Below, one piece after another: positions 43,570-52,436 of a DNA stretch of 64,000 bases. Both the position numbers and the translations under genes were made by a program. This DNA is from CAVTQZ01 sp963737015. GTDB taxonomy: Bacteria; Actinomycetota; Acidimicrobiia; Acidimicrobiales; UBA8190. Below the pieces are notes generated by a model. The model saw only the letters and a program-made list of their open reading frames with translations. It searched no databases and had not been told where the DNA came from. The stretch covers positions 434,001 to 498,000 of the forward strand of contig CAVTQZ010000002.1 in assembly GCA_963737015.1 (NCBI GenBank). The letters are read 5' to 3'. Every line of letters starts with the position of its first letter. Position 1 is the first letter of the stretch.

Positions 43570-43614
43570 TGGTCGGTGCCGGCATCGATCCGGTGACCTC
43601 ACGCTTTTCAGGCG
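43570..43614 (-). repeat. tRNA-Phe 3'-half fragment (att-like)
   Basis: Bases 43570-43614 match 38291-38335, the 3' half of tRNA-Phe(GAA) up to the anticodon loop, at 43 of 45 positions, then diverge. This is the usual footprint of an element that integrates into tRNA-Phe. The 5' half of the tRNA is absent here. Orientation relative to the intact gene does not fit a single simple insertion (see findings). Confidence 0.8.
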
Positions 43615-43824
43615 ATCAGGGACCCATCCGGCATGAATCATTATCACGCGGCCTGGCATTCGGCATGAACTTTCCGTATTGGGAGACGGCACCTCGGGGC
43701 GATCTCTCACCTGGTTATGGCTTAGTGATTGAGGATGCTTTCACCCTGAAGAGCACGGCCTGCGTTGGTGCCCCGCCAGACATGGCCCACCGCCGACCGA
43801 GCTCGAGGTAGCAAGATATGAGGA

Positions 43825-45601
43825 ATGACCGAGGTTGCTGCAGAGTTCTCATTACCACAGGATCCCGATGAGCAAGTACGTGTTGAACTCGAGTCGTTCA
43901 CGTACAGCGACGGAACCTACATTCCTTGTCTCTCCGGTGGCCTACTGGTTGTGGTCGGGCCCAACAACTCCGGGAAGAGTCTGACTCTGAAAGACCTAGT
44001 CGGTCACATCAGCACAAATGCATATGTGGGTCGAGCCGTCAGCCAAATCGAGCTGACGAAGGAAGCAACCAGTGAAGCTTTGACCAAGTGGATCGTCGAG
44101 CACTGCGTGCACTGGCGCAACGATCAAGGCCAGGATATGTACGGCTGGGCGGGCATGAGTGCCACTTTGGACGCCTACACACACAACTGGATCAGCTTCC
44201 CAAATCTGGCAAATGTGTCTCAGGTCTTCGTCTTTTATGGAAGCGCCGAGACGCGGCTTCAGGCTGGTAACCGAACCCAGAATGTCGACTTCGCTGCGCA
44301 GCCTCCAGTCCACCCAATGCATCTCTTGTACCTAGATAGCGACTTGGAGTCTCGACTTCAGCAGATTGTTCGCCGAGCTTTCGGTTTGGAACTGTTTGTA
44401 GACCGGTTCCTCGGCGACAAGATCGCTCTCCGAGTGGGCGCCGTTCCTCTGATGGAGCAGCCGAGCCTTACGCCAACACGGACGTTCATTGGGGAGTTGC
44501 ACGAGCGGCCCGTGTTGGAGGACCAGGGTGATGGTGTCCGTAGCTTCACCGGCTTAGCGCTGAACATCATAGTGGCGAGTTGGCCGATCGTTTTGGTCGA
44601 CGAACCGGAAGCGTTTCTGCACCCACCGCAGGCGCGGCAGTTAGGACAGTTCTTGGCGGCTGAGCGCTCACCGTTATCGCAGGTATTTGTCGCTACGCAT
44701 AGCGCTGACGTACTGCAAGGGATACTCGATGCATCCGAGAGCGTGACCATTGTACGCCTTCAAGAAGAGGACAATGTACACACGGCCACGGTGCTTCTGG
44801 CCGAGAAGGTCAAGGACCTGTGGCGTGATCCTCTTCTAAGGTACTCTCGGATTCTTGACGGACTGTTCCATGACGGCGTCGTAGTCTGTGAGGCTGACGC
44901 CGACTGCCGATTCTACGAGTCCGTTTTGGATGTATTAGTTGATGAGTGCCATGCCGCTGGCAGTGACGTCCGTCGGCCTGAACTCCTGTTCACCCATACG
45001 GGCGGTAAGCAGCGGTTAGGCGTCGTAGTTGAGGCCCTACGATCGCTGCGAGTTCCAGTTCGCGTCGTCGCGGATTTTGACGTGCTGAAGAACGAGGAAA
45101 TCCTTAAACCTCTCACTGAAACACTCGGCGGCGACTGGGGGTCAATGCGGCACAACTGGTCAGTTCTGACCTCCTCGATCGAAGAGGAGGCGAAACCGCT
45201 CCGTACTAACTATTTGCGCCAGGAAGTTAGGCGGATTCTGGATCACGCTTCAGAACCGTGCCCCACAGCGCCAGAGTTGTCTGAACTGCGGGATCTATTG
45301 CGGGAGGAGTCTGGTTGGGAGAAGGTGAAGCGAGGCGGTATCGGCGCAGTTGCGGCGGGTGACAGCGACAAAAGCCTGTCAAAGCCTGCTGGGCCGACTC
45401 TCTGCGCTAGGCATCTTCGTGGTACCTGTCGGAGAGCTTGAGCGATTCGTGCCGCAAGTTGGGGGGCACGGGCCAACTTGGGTCGCGGGAGTTCACCAAG
45501 CAGCCCTCCACAAAGAGACTTCGTTGACAGCCGCACGCGCTTTCGTCGCGGCAATTGTATCTCCGTGGGTGGAGCTTACGAAGATAAAGGCGCCGGAATG
45601 A
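43825..45601 (+). CDS. OLD-like ATPase with TOPRIM domain (one frameshift)
   Basis: The protein is about 592 residues. The N-terminal ABC-type ATPase has Walker A GPNNSGKS at 45-52, a DGVRSFTGL signature-like motif near 235, Walker B IVLVDEPEAFLHP near 254 and an ATHSADVL H-loop near 290. A TOPRIM nuclease-type domain follows (VVCEADADCRFYESVL near 353, VVADFDV near 415). This is the OLD family layout, found in phage defence and in P2 Old. The last ~80 residues (TKACQSLLGRLSALGIFVV, VPVGELERFVPQVGG) are in the next frame from about 45363. No UvrD-like helicase (as in Gabija) is adjacent, so it would be a stand-alone class 1-like OLD. It is next to mobile-element remnants. Confidence 0.8.
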
Positions 45602-45681
45602 ACGCCGCCGACTCGGTTCGAGTCAGAATGTGGGAGGTCTTCCATCACGGCTCGGAGCAACACATTGGCCTGTAAGGATTT

Positions 45682-45847
45682 GTAGCTTGGCAAGTTCGGG
45701 CAGAGTTCTACGACGACGTCGACGATCTCCGTCAGGCCGTGGCGAGATTTCACCGAGATCTACAACACGAGATGGCTGATCGAACGCCTCGGGCACCGAT
45801 CACCACGAAAGGCTTACCTGGCCGCGACAATCAAGGACGCGGCGTGA
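45682..45847 (+). pseudogene. IS3-family transposase C-terminal remnant
   Basis: The fragment reads VAWQVRAEFYDDVDDLRQAVARF in one frame and, after one frame change, TEIYNTRWLIERLGHRSPRKAYLAAT to a TGA at 45845-45847. The YNTRWLIERLGHRSP block is the IS3-family C-terminal signature (compare YNxxWLIERLGYRTP). Upstream catalytic parts are absent. It indicates a past IS insertion right after the OLD-like gene. Confidence 0.6.
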
Positions 45848-45955
45848 TGGTCATGGAAACTATCCAACGCACCGGCGGCCTCAACACAGGACTCTCAGGG
45901 GCTGGTGGGCTCGTATTCGACAGCAACCGGAATGGAAGTTAAAGGATGAGAGATT

Positions 45956-46657
45956 ATGGAGTCAACAAAAGCTAAGGAAGCTCACCGTTTAACCACCTAC
46001 CAGCCTTTGCTTGTTCGGCTGGGCAAAATCGGACTTCCGGTTTGGTTAATCGCAACCGCTGCTACTGTGGTCGCCTGCAGCACAGAACCCGCAAGCAAGC
46101 ATGCTGCGCAACAGCCAGGCGCCACTCCCAAATACCCGGCGAAACCGGGATCCTCAGCTTCTCCCAGTTCATCAACTTCAGAAACTACTTCTGCTACCAG
46201 TGTTCTGATTTCCACGAGTCTTTGCAATCTTGTACCAAAAAATGCCGTCGAACAAGCCTTAGGGAATTCTAATTATAACTTTAATAATCAGGTGCCTTGC
46301 ACAGCCGACATAAGCAATGATCCTTTAGCCCATACCTATCTCTTAACGCCACCTATCTTTGTCGCCACGGCAGTATGGGGACCAATCTCAGGTAATGAAG
46401 AAGTTGTAGCCGGCATAGCCAAAAAGGTACAGCAGGGCTTTGACTATTTTGCCTCAGCAGAAAACGAGCCCAGTTCTGTATCAGCTTCTAATGTACCCGG
46501 ACATAAGGCTCTCTATAACGACGTCGGAGGTGGGGAGATGGTTTCAGTTGGGGACTATGTCGTTAAAGTAATAGTAAGCGGTCGTGGCCCTGACGTTGAT
46601 GAGATGCTAGATGCGCCCATTGCTGATGCGATTGTTCAAAACGCATTTTCAGGCTAA
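45956..46657 (+). CDS. Secreted lipoprotein, DUF3558-like
   Basis: The 233-residue protein has an N-terminal signal with lipobox VVAC (Cys near residue 41), a Ser/Thr/Pro-rich linker (about 50-85) and a small domain starting SLCNLVPKNAVEQALG, the opening pattern of DUF3558 lipoproteins, with a second Cys at VPCTAD. It ends with an intact frame. Base composition is clearly AT-richer than the surroundings (many AAT, TTA and ATA codons), suggesting transfer from outside. Function unknown. Confidence 0.65.
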   Translation: MESTKAKEAHRLTTYQPLLVRLGKIGLPVWLIATAATVVACSTEPASKHAAQQPGATPKYPAKPGSSASPSSSTSETTSATSVLISTSLCNLVPKNAVEQALGNSNYNFNNQVPCTADISNDPLAHTYLLTPPIFVATAVWGPISGNEEVVAGIAKKVQQGFDYFASAENEPSSVSASNVPGHKALYNDVGGGEMVSVGDYVVKVIVSGRGPDVDEMLDAPIADAIVQNAFSG

Positions 46658-46747
46658 CGAGACACGTCATTTTTCGTAAGTCACATTTCCGCCCGTCCTT
46701 ACTCGCGCTAATCAGCAGCGCTGGAAAAAGAAGCGCGTTGATGAAGC

Positions 46748-47377
46748 TCACGGGTCCCCAATTGATGGTCCACCCAGCGAGTACGGTACGAGGTCGAGAC
46801 GCTTCGGACCGCGCGGTAGCGGATGCATCGGTGTCCTGGATACGTCATTGATCCCGATGCAGAGCACGGGTCGACCTGTCAGGGTCTGCATCATGGCCAT
46901 TCGCTCCTTCTTGAACTGTGCTCCCCATCCTACGACGATGTCGTTCGAGAGCCGTAGCACGGCATCGATATATTCCTTGTTGACTTCGTTAACCATGTTT
47001 ACGCCCCGCGACCGGCTGAGCCGAGTCTCGACATAAGCGACGAGGTTTACGAGAACGAATCCACCAGTCTGGTTCGCTTCCCCAACTTCGACTAGCCGAT
47101 CGACTGTGTCGTCGGTCTCCAGCTCCCCGTTGGGCAGAAGGCCTCCGGCAGTGCTGGGGTTACAGAGAATGAATGTCAACTGCGTGGCCAAGGGCTCCCA
47201 GCATCGCCATAGCAAGTACCGAAAGGCATGAGGGCCATACGGTCCCGGAGGCCCGCCGAAGACGGCATCGCCATACATGGGGCGATGCGGGGGGCTCACC
47301 AGGACGGGAGCATAGAGGCCTTGTCGGCGCGATAGCGCCCCGAAGCCAGACCCCCGGGGCCGCTGCGTGCTCACCAT
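46748..47377 (-). CDS. DUF1643 protein
   Basis: This 209-residue protein has the DUF1643 pattern: FRYLLWRCWE, FILCNPSTA, DDTVDRLVEVGE, FVLVNLVAYVETR, VVGWGAQFKK and the end MHPLPRGPKRLDLVPY. DUF1643 proteins are uncharacterised and often carried on phages and islands. Residues before about 50 are not conserved, and an internal ATG at 47278 is another possible start. The gene upstream at 47414 is on the same strand 36 bp away, so they may be an operon. Confidence 0.75.
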   Translation of the reverse strand: MVSTQRPRGSGFGALSRRQGLYAPVLVSPPHRPMYGDAVFGGPPGPYGPHAFRYLLWRCWEPLATQLTFILCNPSTAGGLLPNGELETDDTVDRLVEVGEANQTGGFVLVNLVAYVETRLSRSRGVNMVNEVNKEYIDAVLRLSNDIVVGWGAQFKKERMAMMQTLTGRPVLCIGINDVSRTPMHPLPRGPKRLDLVPYSLGGPSIGDP

Positions 47378-47413
47378 TCGCTCGACACGATCAGCAGATC
47401 GCTGAGATGACGA

Positions 47414-47927
47414 TTAGATCAGTTGAAACGAAAGCGCGCCCTCGTTGCCAACAGTGATCCGGACGTCGAAGGACGCCCCAGGAACAAGCGCCGAAAGTTC
47501 GAGATCGCCGGAGGTGACTCCAGCGATTACCTCGGCTGCGGGTACCACAGCGTCGCTCGTTTCGCCGGTCGATAGGTCGTAGCCGTACTTCTCGAGCCGA
47601 CGGCGAGCAGCCTCGACGGTCCGCTTGTCGAAGAGACCGTGATAGGACTTCCCCATCATCCGCCACCAACGCCTCGAGCGAAAGGTCCAGTCGGCCCGCT
47701 GCCCTGAGGACGAAGAACCCTCGTGACGGGTCGGGTGCCTCGACAAGGTCGTTGACAAACTCGATGATCCTGCCCGTGTGGATGGCCCGGTTGAGGGACT
47801 GCTTGTAGCGGTAGGCCCAATAGGGCTTGACGTTGCCAGCCTCGGTCTCGTAACGGACTTCTGCGCCGGCCCGCGAGTAGATGGACGAGAGATCACTCTT
47901 GAGGACCTCAAGGGGTTCTGGAGCCAT
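47414..47927 (-). CDS. Unknown protein (one frameshift)
   Basis: From the ATG at 47927, preceded by AAAGGAGG, the frame reads MAPEPLEVLKSDLSSIYSRA through LDLSLEALV, then near 47660 shifts to continue MMGKSYHGLFDKRTVEAARR and YGYDLSTGETSDAVVPAAEV to a stop at 47414. The total is about 170 residues with mixed helix and strand character. I do not recognise the family. It is upstream of the DUF1643 gene on the same strand. The frameshift may be a sequence error. Confidence 0.5.
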
Positions 47928-47999
47928 TTCCGGCCCCTCCTTTCTGTTGTCGGCGCCGCCCATTCAGGGGCTGCACGCAGACGAGCAGGTTACCGGGGG

Positions 48000-48137
48000 T
48001 CCGACGCTGCTCGCGCCGCCATCTTCATCACACATTCATCGCCGCGAACGCTGCCGTTCGCCGCAGTCCACCACCGACCGTTTACGTCCTCCCACCAGCC
48101 GTTGTCGTTCAGGGCAGTTCACGACGATTCGTCACCG
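48000..48137. repeat. att arm repeat, copy 2 (weak)
   Basis: Read on the reverse strand from the tRNA-Gly fragment outward, this stretch shares short blocks with copies 1 and 3, best at TGCGGCGAACGGC and the following GATG..TG.GTGA. It is the most diverged copy. Its place directly against the anticodon side of a tRNA-Gly 3' half is the same as in copy 1. Confidence 0.35.
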
Positions 48138-48186
48138 TCAGCTTCCCGGGGCTCAAGAACGCGGATTCGATTCCCGTCGCCCGCTC
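48138..48186 (+). repeat. tRNA-Gly(CCC) 3'-half fragment, second copy
   Basis: The + strand matches the anticodon arm, T-arm and acceptor 3' strand of tRNA-Gly(CCC), with TCAGCTTCCC at the start and CGCCCGCTC at the end; changes occur mainly in the anticodon-stem 3' side. The 5' half is missing. It is a probable att remnant with an integrase pseudogene just beyond its 3' end, the usual tRNA-att-int order. Confidence 0.7.
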
Positions 48187-48344
48187 TCAAATTCGCCCTG
48201 GTCAGGGTGGTCGCCAACGATCGCTTCGCTGAAGCTTCGTCGTCCATGGCGCATCCATGACGAATCCATGGCGCATTCATGAGCCATTGCACCGCGACAA
48301 GCCTCTCAGGGTGCACGTCGAGAGACGTAATCGTCGACGTCTCA

Positions 48345-49010
48345 TCACTCGACACTTTTTGTGCAGACGCTGTCGACTCGGACACCTTCAAGGTGTCGCT
48401 CAACCATGTGATTGAAACCGCTTGCAATGGCGATGCCGCGAGCGCTGGTTGCGTGTTGATAGCGCAAGGCTGCGTCCGAGCTCGGTGCCCATCCGGCTCA
48501 TGAGCTCCTTCGTGCTCGCCCCAGTCGCTGCCGCGAGCTGTTCCGGTATGGCCAGATCGTGAAAGTGAAGGCGTTCGGCTCCAATCCTTCATGCGAGCCA
48601 CGTGCCAGGCCCGATGAAACACCGCCCTTCCCAGCGGACCTCCCCCAGCCTCACGAAAGAGACGCCCCGTCGGTCCCGGCTCTGCGTAGAGAGCGACATG
48701 CCGACTGAGCTCTTCGATCATGAACTCCGGCAGGTTCACGACCCTCCTTCCGGCCTCACTCTTTGGACGTCCCACGACGTATCCGCCCGCGGCCAATTCC
48801 TGGAACTGCTCCATTACGACCACTGATCCGTTGTCGAAGTCGACCCGTTCCCTCGTCAACGCCAACAGCTAGCCGATCCGCAAACCACCGAACGTAGCGA
48901 GAAGCACGGCGATGCGATACCTAGGCTCGATCGCTTCGACTAATCCAAAGACCTCGCTCAGTGTTGCGATCGGGCGCTCTGGGCTCTTCGACGTCGGGTT
49001 CCCGCCAAGA
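48345..49010 (-). pseudogene. Tyrosine integrase, decayed
   Basis: The reverse strand carries an integrase C-terminal half in pieces: PIATLSEVFGLVEAIEPRYR, VLLATFGGLRIG then a TAG stop, LLALTRERVDFDNGSVV, RPKSEAGRRVVNLPEF, GRLFREAGGGPLGRAVFHRAW, then in other frames LHFHDLA..., AAATGASTKELMSRMG and RYQHATSARGIAIA before a TGA at 48345-48347. The Arg of GLRIG and the Tyr of RYQHAT remain; the HxxR box is damaged (HFHDLAIPE). At least two frame changes and one stop. The N-terminal part beyond 49010 is not recognisable. Confidence 0.75.
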
Positions 49011-49919
49011 AGGCGACCAACGCGCCCCTGCCAAGAAAGCGGCGAAGCGCCGTCGCCCTGGGAGGAAGGCTGTGACGTTCGCCGAGGCCGCTCCCAAGCG
49101 GACCCCGTCTCGTCACGTGTCCCGGCAGGTTCCGCAGGAGGCCGGCGAGCGAGCCGTTTGTCCTTGAGCAGCTCGCCTCACAGGACTTGCAAGGCTCGGT
49201 GCTTCGTGTCCTCAGTCTCTTATAGCGAGCAGTCACTTATCTGAGCCGATTCCGGCCTGCAGAACCCGATCACCGTGTCTTCACGTTCTTCACTCTGCGA
49301 AGTCTCCTTGATCGCACTACCCTCTGGCGTGGTTGATGGCAAAATTGCAACCCATTACCGTGTTGCGGCGTTACCCTTCCAGCTGAGGGAGGCCGGAGAT
49401 GCCAGGTGGGGGACGGCCAGGTGCACACGGTGAGTGACATTCGGAGGCGGTGGTTATAGCGGCTACACAAGACCGGTTGTGTCAATTGCTCGCCCTCCTT
49501 ACAGCCCGCCGAGGCCGCTACGTCGGGCCCAAGCGCCGCCGCCACCGCCGAGGATACGACCCCCAGGTTGGCGTCCTGCTGCTGCGTTGCCAACCCGAGA
49601 GCGCTTGAGCCAGGCGCGTGAAGCCTTTTGGACCGCTCGTGGTTATCGAACGGTGTCCTCTGTCTAACGGTCTTCGTGTGCGGCTACCCAATGCTCAAGC
49701 TGATGGAATCACCGGCCAGAATAGGACAGCGGTCCAAGCTGATTCCGACCGTCTCAAGCATCAAACCATTTGTTACCGCGAGTCAAAGGATTCGAGGGGT
49801 GGGCGCGCACGTACGAAGCAAATCCTCGCTCTTCTCCGCGGAAACGTCGATCTCTCTGATCAGGGCGGGCTACCTCATCAAAGGTAGGCATTCCAAACAA
49901 GCGGGCTTGGGGGTACGAA
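49011..49919. other. Non-coding or unrecognised stretch
   Basis: Short open frames occur on both strands (for example a 107-codon reverse frame at 49270-49593) but none has a convincing start, composition or motif. The 49011-49240 part may contain the lost N-terminus of the integrase. I see no RNA gene. Confidence 0.4.
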
Positions 49920-50480
49920 ATTGACGGCAGCTTCTGAAACCGACTCAGATTGGAACACTCAGTCCGAGGTTTACACATTTTCAGCGACCTTCAGACTGGA
50001 GAGATCTCACAGTTGACAAATTGCGCCACCTGGCGCATGTTGAACAGAGCGCGGGTGTGGTCGGCGGCAACGACGAATCCAGACGCTCCTCGCCTCCTGT
50101 TCTATGTAACCACGTGCCCTGGAAGTTTGAATGAGTATGTCGACCTGTTAATACATCATGCTTGGGGCCAAGCAAACCAGACAACGCTAACCGGGGGACC
50201 CTACCCGGTGGACATGGGCGGAGTCGACGGGTGCCTCTTGATTTACTCGTGCCTCGAATATGGCGGCGCCAACGGAAACATCAATGTTAAACACACTATT
50301 GACGGCCTTCCCCACTACATGACGTTGCTCTTGGTCGTCGGAGAGCTTAGACGGCCAGATTGTCCCGCGCCGGATTGTATGGTCCCGAGGATGCAGGTAA
50401 TAAGGCTGGCTCAGCTCTGCAGGGCATTCTTGACTCTTGGATTTGGACAGAACCAGCGGCTTGAGCGAGGTCAACAATGA
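49920..50480 (+). CDS. Unknown protein, possibly frameshifted
   Basis: The frame 49950-50480 ends with a TGA that overlaps the ATG of the next gene (ATGA), a sign of real translational coupling. It contains LLFYVTTCPGSLNEYVDLL, GGPYPVDMGGVDGCLLIY and LPHYMTLLLVVGELRR, which look like a folded protein, but no family is recognised. The start is unclear: a TTG at 49920 in another frame (MTAASETDSDWNTQSEVY) could join it by one frame change near 49990. Low confidence in the 5' end. Confidence 0.35.
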
Positions 50481-51099
50481 ATGATGACTTTCCGGTGCCG
50501 CCGCGGTGGCCCGAGCCTAGACACCCTAAGGACGAAAAGCGTTCTCTCTCACCACGAGGGCAGGGTCATCATCGGTTTAACCACGGTGCTGGTCGTTCTG
50601 GGGATCACTGGGCCGCTTGGTGGGCTTGAAATTATTCCACGGCTCCCCCACTACATCGACCACGACAGCCTCAGAGCCGGTCCCAACAACACCCCCACCT
50701 TCGTGTCCAACACCCCCAGCCGCATTGTCACAACTTCCCCTTGGGTCCGCTGCTCCCGAATTTGGCATGGGTTCATTCGGTGGGCAGACCTATCCCAATA
50801 GCGTAATCATCCCGATTCAAGAAACGTCGAGCAAGACCGTCTTTGACCTTTGCGGTCGTTATCAGACATTCACAGCGACTCTTGGCTATGACAAGGACGC
50901 CAATGTCAGCGTCAAGATCACTGCGGGGTCCAAGGATGTTCTGTTTGAGGGAGACAACTATGGTCCTCTTGGTCCATCCAACGGCACCGGTGTGCTCGTT
51001 CATGCAAGCATCGCGGGGGCACAGACACTTACCTTGTACGTCTCGGAAGAGTGTTGCGTCCGGATGAACGTTGTATTTGGCTCAGCTCAAGTGAGTTGA
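50477..51099 (+). CDS. Membrane-anchored NPCBM-like protein (frameshifts)
   Basis: From the ATG at 50477 a cytoplasmic start (MNDDFPVPPRWPEPRHPKDE) leads, in the next frame, to a membrane helix (VIIGLTTVLVVLGITGPLGG) and then, in the third frame, to a Thr/Pro linker (TTSTTTASEPVPTTPPPS) and a beta-rich domain with VFDLCGRYQTFTATLGYDK and TLTLYVSEECCVRMNVVFG. That domain resembles NPCBM/NEW2 carbohydrate-binding modules. Two one-base breaks (near 50560 and 50625) are needed. A surface sugar-binding role is inference. Confidence 0.5.
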
Positions 51100-51279
51100 T
51101 TGTCCAAAGGAAAACCGCGCCGGAAGGCGATGCCGTTCCATGTTAGGTGGATCGCCACTATCCTCCACCACCACGTGGCATGCGGCGTTTCACGACCCCT
51201 TATCTCCTATCCCTGAGTCCTAAATGGGGGTGGCTCCCAAACTGCTCACACGGTGCGCAAAAACTCACACCGACCGCTC

Positions 51280-51442
51280 ATCTCGCTCAAGTGGCGAACC
51301 TCACCGCGCTCTGCCGTCAAGGCGCACTCACGACGCATCCGAATCCGTCCATGGCCGTTCGCCGCAATCCGTTGGCTCGCTGACCTGCTGCTCTCGTTCG
51401 CCGTCGTTCGCTTCGTCAGCCTAGGGAGTCTTCCCAAGCTGA
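51280..51442. repeat. att arm repeat, copy 3, with tRNA-Gly anticodon-arm remnant
   Basis: The reverse complement matches copy 1 (297-440) in order: TCAGCTTGGGAAGACT, then blocks around GAAGCGAAC, CAG.GAG...CGGATT, GGCGAACGG and GGATGCGTC.TGA.TGCGCC. The tRNA part is reduced to about 15 nt (CTTCCCAAGCTGA on the + strand). In this copy the + strand is also open across 51253-51546. Bases 51100-51279 hold no gene I can support. Confidence 0.55.
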
Positions 51443-52110
51443 CAACCCCCCACATCGTTCACCTAGCCAATCTCGAATCCGCCGTGCTCAAACGCATCTC
51501 CATCGGTGCCACCATCCGAGGGGCTCTCTGCCGAGGCCATTCATGAGCGTCCCTGCTTAGGGCCCTCCCAATTCATTGCACCAATGCAAACATGATAATC
51601 ACGACTCAGATCACCTTTGACCATTTGCTCGCTCGTACGGCCAATGCGGGGGTCAGTTCTTGCCCCTACTTGCGCCAGAGAAAGGTATGAACCTCCACGA
51701 ATTCGAGATGGCCGATTCAGGTGGTGTGATCGCGATCCCGTCGGGACCAAACCCACAGAGGATGGATTTGCTGTTGCCGATGGAAGCAGGCCGCCCTCGC
51801 CTCCCGCATGATTGAAGACGGCCGCCACCTTGTCATGAAATCGGCCGATAGAACCCCCCGCGATTGACGCTGGTGACGCCGAAATTGCCACTCGAGGGCT
51901 CCCAACTCTCCACCCAACAACGGACGTTCCGCCAGTCACCGCGGTTCACTTTTCTTTACCCCTTGAGACTGATCAGCATCCGTTCACCTGCACTGCGAGT
52001 TCCCCAGTGACTTGCAGTCGCCTCGGGCGAAGAACAGAAGGTCCCTTGTCGCCGACCTGAGTCCGAAGGATTATCCTTCTTAAGGATCGCAACGAGATCG
52101 GAGAGAGGTA
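51443..52110. other. No supported gene
   Basis: Open frames on both strands (for example 51541-51939 reverse) lack a convincing start or family pattern. Fragments such as MNLHEFEMADSGGVIAIP near 51690 and FPSDLQSPRAKNRRSLVADL near 52005 on the + strand look protein-like but are in different frames. Probably decayed sequence. Confidence 0.35.
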
Positions 52111-52303
52111 ATGTCAAAGGCACGGTTTCGCCTGTCTCTCAAGTCCAGGCTAACGCGTACTACACAAAGTCGACGCGGAACTACCGGCAGCAGTGGCGTG
52201 AAGGGTTTCAGGGTCGGAAATGCAGCAAACGCGGCACATACCGCTACGTCAAGACTCCGGGTGGCCGTTCGATGTTTCGCAGGCTCGGAAAGAGTCGCTA
52301 GGG
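52111..52303 (+). CDS. Small basic protein, possibly frameshifted
   Basis: After a GAGAGGTA site an ATG at 52111 begins MSKAR. A one-base frame change right after this gives a 64-residue, strongly basic peptide: QANAYYTKSTRNYRQQWREG, GRKCSKRGTYRYVKTPGGRS, FRRLGKSR, stop TAG at 52301. The unshifted frame runs on for 100 codons but is Ser/Arg-rich and less protein-like. Unknown function; the charge suggests nucleic-acid binding. Confidence 0.3.
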
Positions 52304-52436
52304 AGCGTCATTTGCCAGCGCCAGTTTCCAGCTCTGGAGGCACCGGAGGTAGCAGAGCCAGGGGACGTATTACCTCGCCGCCCGACTTCGTTGCCCGCGT
52401 CAGCGATTTATAGGCCTCCAGATGCCGACACGCCCT

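Noticed and set aside
43825..45601. Gabija (GajAB) or PARIS system
   Set aside because: No UvrD-like helicase follows (required for Gabija) and there is no separate TOPRIM gene; fused PARIS cannot be excluded without a structural comparison.
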